Below are positions 51,051 through 53,012 of a DNA stretch of 53,012 nt, piece after piece. The DNA is taken from contig JALHRJ010000028.1 of assembly GCA_022841475.1 (NCBI GenBank), forward strand, positions 1 through 53,012, written 5' to 3'. Positions within the stretch are counted from its first letter, which is position 1; each line of letters begins with the position of its first letter. The notes under the pieces are model-generated. The model did no database searches, had not been told where the DNA came from, and saw nothing but the letters and a program-made list of their open reading frames with translations. This DNA comes from Cyclobacteriaceae bacterium (GTDB taxonomy: Bacteria > Bacteroidota > Bacteroidia > Cytophagales > Cyclobacteriaceae). The position numbers were made by a program, and so were the translations under genes.

Positions 51051-51637
51051 CGTAGCTCATCGGGTAGATCAGCTTCCGTGTCAACATCGCGCAACATTGG
51101 CAATTGGTGATAGTTAATGGCTAGTTGCGTAAAATCATTGATTGTGTCCTTACAGACTGAACTAGTACTCCACTCCTTTTCGCGGAATAGTTCAGGTATA
51201 AATCGATTCATCCCCAATAAATAATAGCCACCATCCACAGCAGGACCAACTACAGCATCTTTGGTTGCAAGACTTTCAAAAGCCTTTACAACAATGTGAG
51301 TTGTTAGCTCCATGCAATCTGTGCCAATGATGCATACCCGTTTATAGCCGTTAGCAAAAGCTATTTCAAAGGCATTTTCCATTCTGGTACCTAAATCGCC
51401 ACCCCATTGCAATTTCTTTGAAAACTCACTGTTCGACCAGGCATCTTCTGTATCAATATAATCTGAATAATAAACAACCCGATCACAATCAAGTTCTGAC
51501 GCAATGGTTCGCGTATGAGATGCCAACTTATAATAAATCGCCAACGCTTTTGCATCTCCTACGGTTGCTGCTAACCTCGTTTTTACTTTTCCTAACTCAG
51601 GGTTGCGATAAAATATGATCAACAGTTCAGGTTTCAT
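51047..51637 (-). CDS. DUF2064/TIGR04282-family glycosyltransferase-like protein
   Basis: 196 residues. A nucleotide-diphospho-sugar transferase fold: RNPELGKVKTRLA (phosphate-binding start), RVCIIGTDCMELT (the metal-binding Asp), DAVVGPAVDGGYYLLGM and LRDVDTEADL. Related proteins are annotated as arsenosugar biosynthesis transferases, but only a general sugar-nucleotide transferase role is supported here. It overlaps the downstream end of the large membrane glycosyltransferase gene by 11 bases and may be coexpressed with it. Confidence 0.85.
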   Translation of the reverse strand: MKPELLIIFYRNPELGKVKTRLAATVGDAKALAIYYKLASHTRTIASELDCDRVVYYSDYIDTEDAWSNSEFSKKLQWGGDLGTRMENAFEIAFANGYKRVCIIGTDCMELTTHIVVKAFESLATKDAVVGPAVDGGYYLLGMNRFIPELFREKEWSTSSVCKDTINDFTQLAINYHQLPMLRDVDTEADLPDELR

Positions 51638-52982
51638 TCTTCTTACTTAAGAAAGCAAATGCTTGCTTCGATTTCAATTCGAAAATAAGATATCCTATGA
51701 CAACAAGATACTCAAGGGTTGTAAGCCATAGGTTTTCCTGAAAACCATGTTGGTTGTACCCCGCATAGCTTAAAAAAATAAGACCAGTCCAAACTAAAGG
51801 AAAACGATAGGTGGTAAAAATGCTAAGCGCCAGCAAGGTGGTAATATACCAGGGATGCAATATGGTAGTGAACAAGAAATAAATGCTCAACGACCACATC
51901 CATTTCGTAATTAAGGAAGGAAAAGTATTTTCATTTACCAGGTGATTCCATGTAAGACCTTTTCGGAACGAAACCAGAAGAATCAAAATTCCTGCTATCA
52001 GTCCCAGTTTCCAACCTGCTGTTTGAATGATGTTATAGCCATATTTCCAGAAGCCATATTCACGAACGAGATAATATAAACTGGCGTTAAACTCGAATTT
52101 ATTGAAATACAAGCCTAAACTTTTTGACATAGATTGAAACACCTGCCAATCCAATAGCGGAAAAAATAAAACCAACAAAAAAAGAATTGTCACCGCGCCA
52201 AAACGAATCGATTTTTTTACACCCATTGCACCTACCAATGCAGGAATAAAAATTAATGGTACCAGCTTGGCTCCTACTGCCGCTGCCAGGCTTAGCGCAG
52301 ATCCAATCCAATGATTGGTGAGCAAGAGATAAACCGAAAGCAACACAAAGAATATTACCAACGCTTCAAAATGTAAATTGCCCGTGAGCTCTATGATAAC
52401 CAAAGGATTCAGCGCGTAGATTAAAATATTCGTTGACGGAAGTCCGAATTGCCTGAGTAACTTATGCATGACCCAAAAACTTCCCACTTCTGCAAACAGC
52501 ATAACAATTCGCATCACAATCACACTGCCCAGAATTGATTGCGAAGAAATTTTTACGGAAAGCCAAAAAACAAATTGCGAAATGGGCGGGTAAATGGTAA
52601 AGTACTCCGGGCTGTTTAGTTTTGAGAATAGTGCCTGATCAATACCAGTAATTCCGTGTTGCACATAACTTGATGGCAGCTCGGCAAACGGGTGGTAACC
52701 TGCATTCCATAACCTCCCATCCCAGATAAAGCGATAAAAATCATCCGAAAGAGTGGGTAGTGAAAAAAGAAATATCATACGAAATAGAAGTGCGGTTATC
52801 AACCAAAAAGATACGTTGCCAGGTTGCGCATCGCGAATGATCCAGCCATATAACATAAAAAGTATTCCATAGACAGGAATCAGGTAGCGGGTTTCCCACC
52901 GCTCTATGCTGAAGGCTATGAATCCATACCCTGTCGCTACAATTATAATTAAGACATAGTATAGCGGCTTTTGCCTACCCAT
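51627..52982 (-). CDS. Multi-spanning GT-C-type glycosyltransferase (GT87/DUF2029-like)
   Basis: 451 residues from ATG 52980-52982, with about eleven membrane segments. The first periplasmic loop has the acidic pair of GT-C enzymes (LSDDFYRFIWDGRLWNAGYHPF, about residues 76-98). ALNPLVIIELTGNLHFEALV and AAAVGAKLVPLIFIPAL are typical of mannosyltransferase-type polyprenyl-phosphate-dependent members. It would transfer a sugar from a lipid carrier in the periplasmic leaflet to an unknown acceptor. It precedes the DUF2064 gene, which may supply or modify the same glycan. Gene is complete, ending at the window's right side. Confidence 0.85.
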   Translation of the reverse strand: MGRQKPLYYVLIIIVATGYGFIAFSIERWETRYLIPVYGILFMLYGWIIRDAQPGNVSFWLITALLFRMIFLFSLPTLSDDFYRFIWDGRLWNAGYHPFAELPSSYVQHGITGIDQALFSKLNSPEYFTIYPPISQFVFWLSVKISSQSILGSVIVMRIVMLFAEVGSFWVMHKLLRQFGLPSTNILIYALNPLVIIELTGNLHFEALVIFFVLLSVYLLLTNHWIGSALSLAAAVGAKLVPLIFIPALVGAMGVKKSIRFGAVTILFLLVLFFPLLDWQVFQSMSKSLGLYFNKFEFNASLYYLVREYGFWKYGYNIIQTAGWKLGLIAGILILLVSFRKGLTWNHLVNENTFPSLITKWMWSLSIYFLFTTILHPWYITTLLALSIFTTYRFPLVWTGLIFLSYAGYNQHGFQENLWLTTLEYLVVIGYLIFELKSKQAFAFLSKKNET

Positions 52983-53012
52983 GAAATGAGGTCTTAATGG
53001 AAAAGTAAAATA

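Overview
The window is a piece of a Bacteroidota chromosome, most likely Cytophagales or a close relative. The signs are a type IX secretion C-terminal sorting domain, promoters of the Bacteroidota type (TTTG, then TAnnTTTG), starts without Shine-Dalgarno sequences, SPII lipoproteins with a Cys right after short hydrophobic stretches, a DUF5777 beta-barrel, and FtsX-type permeases with a permease-prefix domain. I saw no tRNA, rRNA, CRISPR array or intact insertion sequence.

Region 1 (1-4151): the 3' part of a short dnaE polymerase gene, split by an in-frame TAG, then a class I/II aminotransferase with its own promoter. Region 2 (4152-17089): an almost complete branched-chain amino acid cluster, ilvE-ilvD-ilvB-ilvN-ilvC-ilvA, a NagD-like HAD gene, then leuC-leuD-leuB-leuA. 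It is headed by a readable ribosome-mediated attenuator: a 35-residue leader peptide with a Leu/Val/Ile run, and mutually exclusive antiterminator and terminator hairpins. A second terminator hairpin precedes leuC, and both starts share an identical 18-base element. A 36-base palindromic element occurs three times around leuC/leuD, and two copies are translated as the same peptide. LeuA lacks the usual Leu-binding regulatory domain, so attenuation may carry more of the control.

Region 3 (17144-22667): a secreted TIM-barrel protein, a thioesterase, the transglycosylase MtgA, then an AT-rich stretch of poorly known exported proteins and lipoproteins including a TlpA-like thioredoxin. Region 4 (22668-31753): a possible small RNA with promoter and terminator, an AraC-methyltransferase fusion, an FtsX permease, a YkvI-like transporter, and a padR-permease-exported protein set with a palindromic operator candidate. 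Region 5 (31782-39042): hydrolases and exported proteins (TEX30-like hydrolase, CBM9-like protein, LmbE deacetylase, PNPOx-like flavoprotein, Tat-exported TIM barrel, T9SS-sorted subtilisin-like protein, M57 metalloprotease).

Region 6 (39043-45904): clpB, an RCK potassium channel, cytochrome c, SCO1/SenC, a MOSC protein and a Crp/Fnr regulator. Region 7 (45971-51050): an OmpR-type two-component system followed by an OB-fold protein, two c-type cytochrome lipoproteins, a YceI protein and a DUF5777 barrel. Matching TTCAGA-N5-TTCAGA direct repeats precede both the regulator and this cytochrome set, suggesting that the system controls it. The right edge carries a DUF2064 transferase and a multi-spanning GT-C-like glycosyltransferase on the minus strand.
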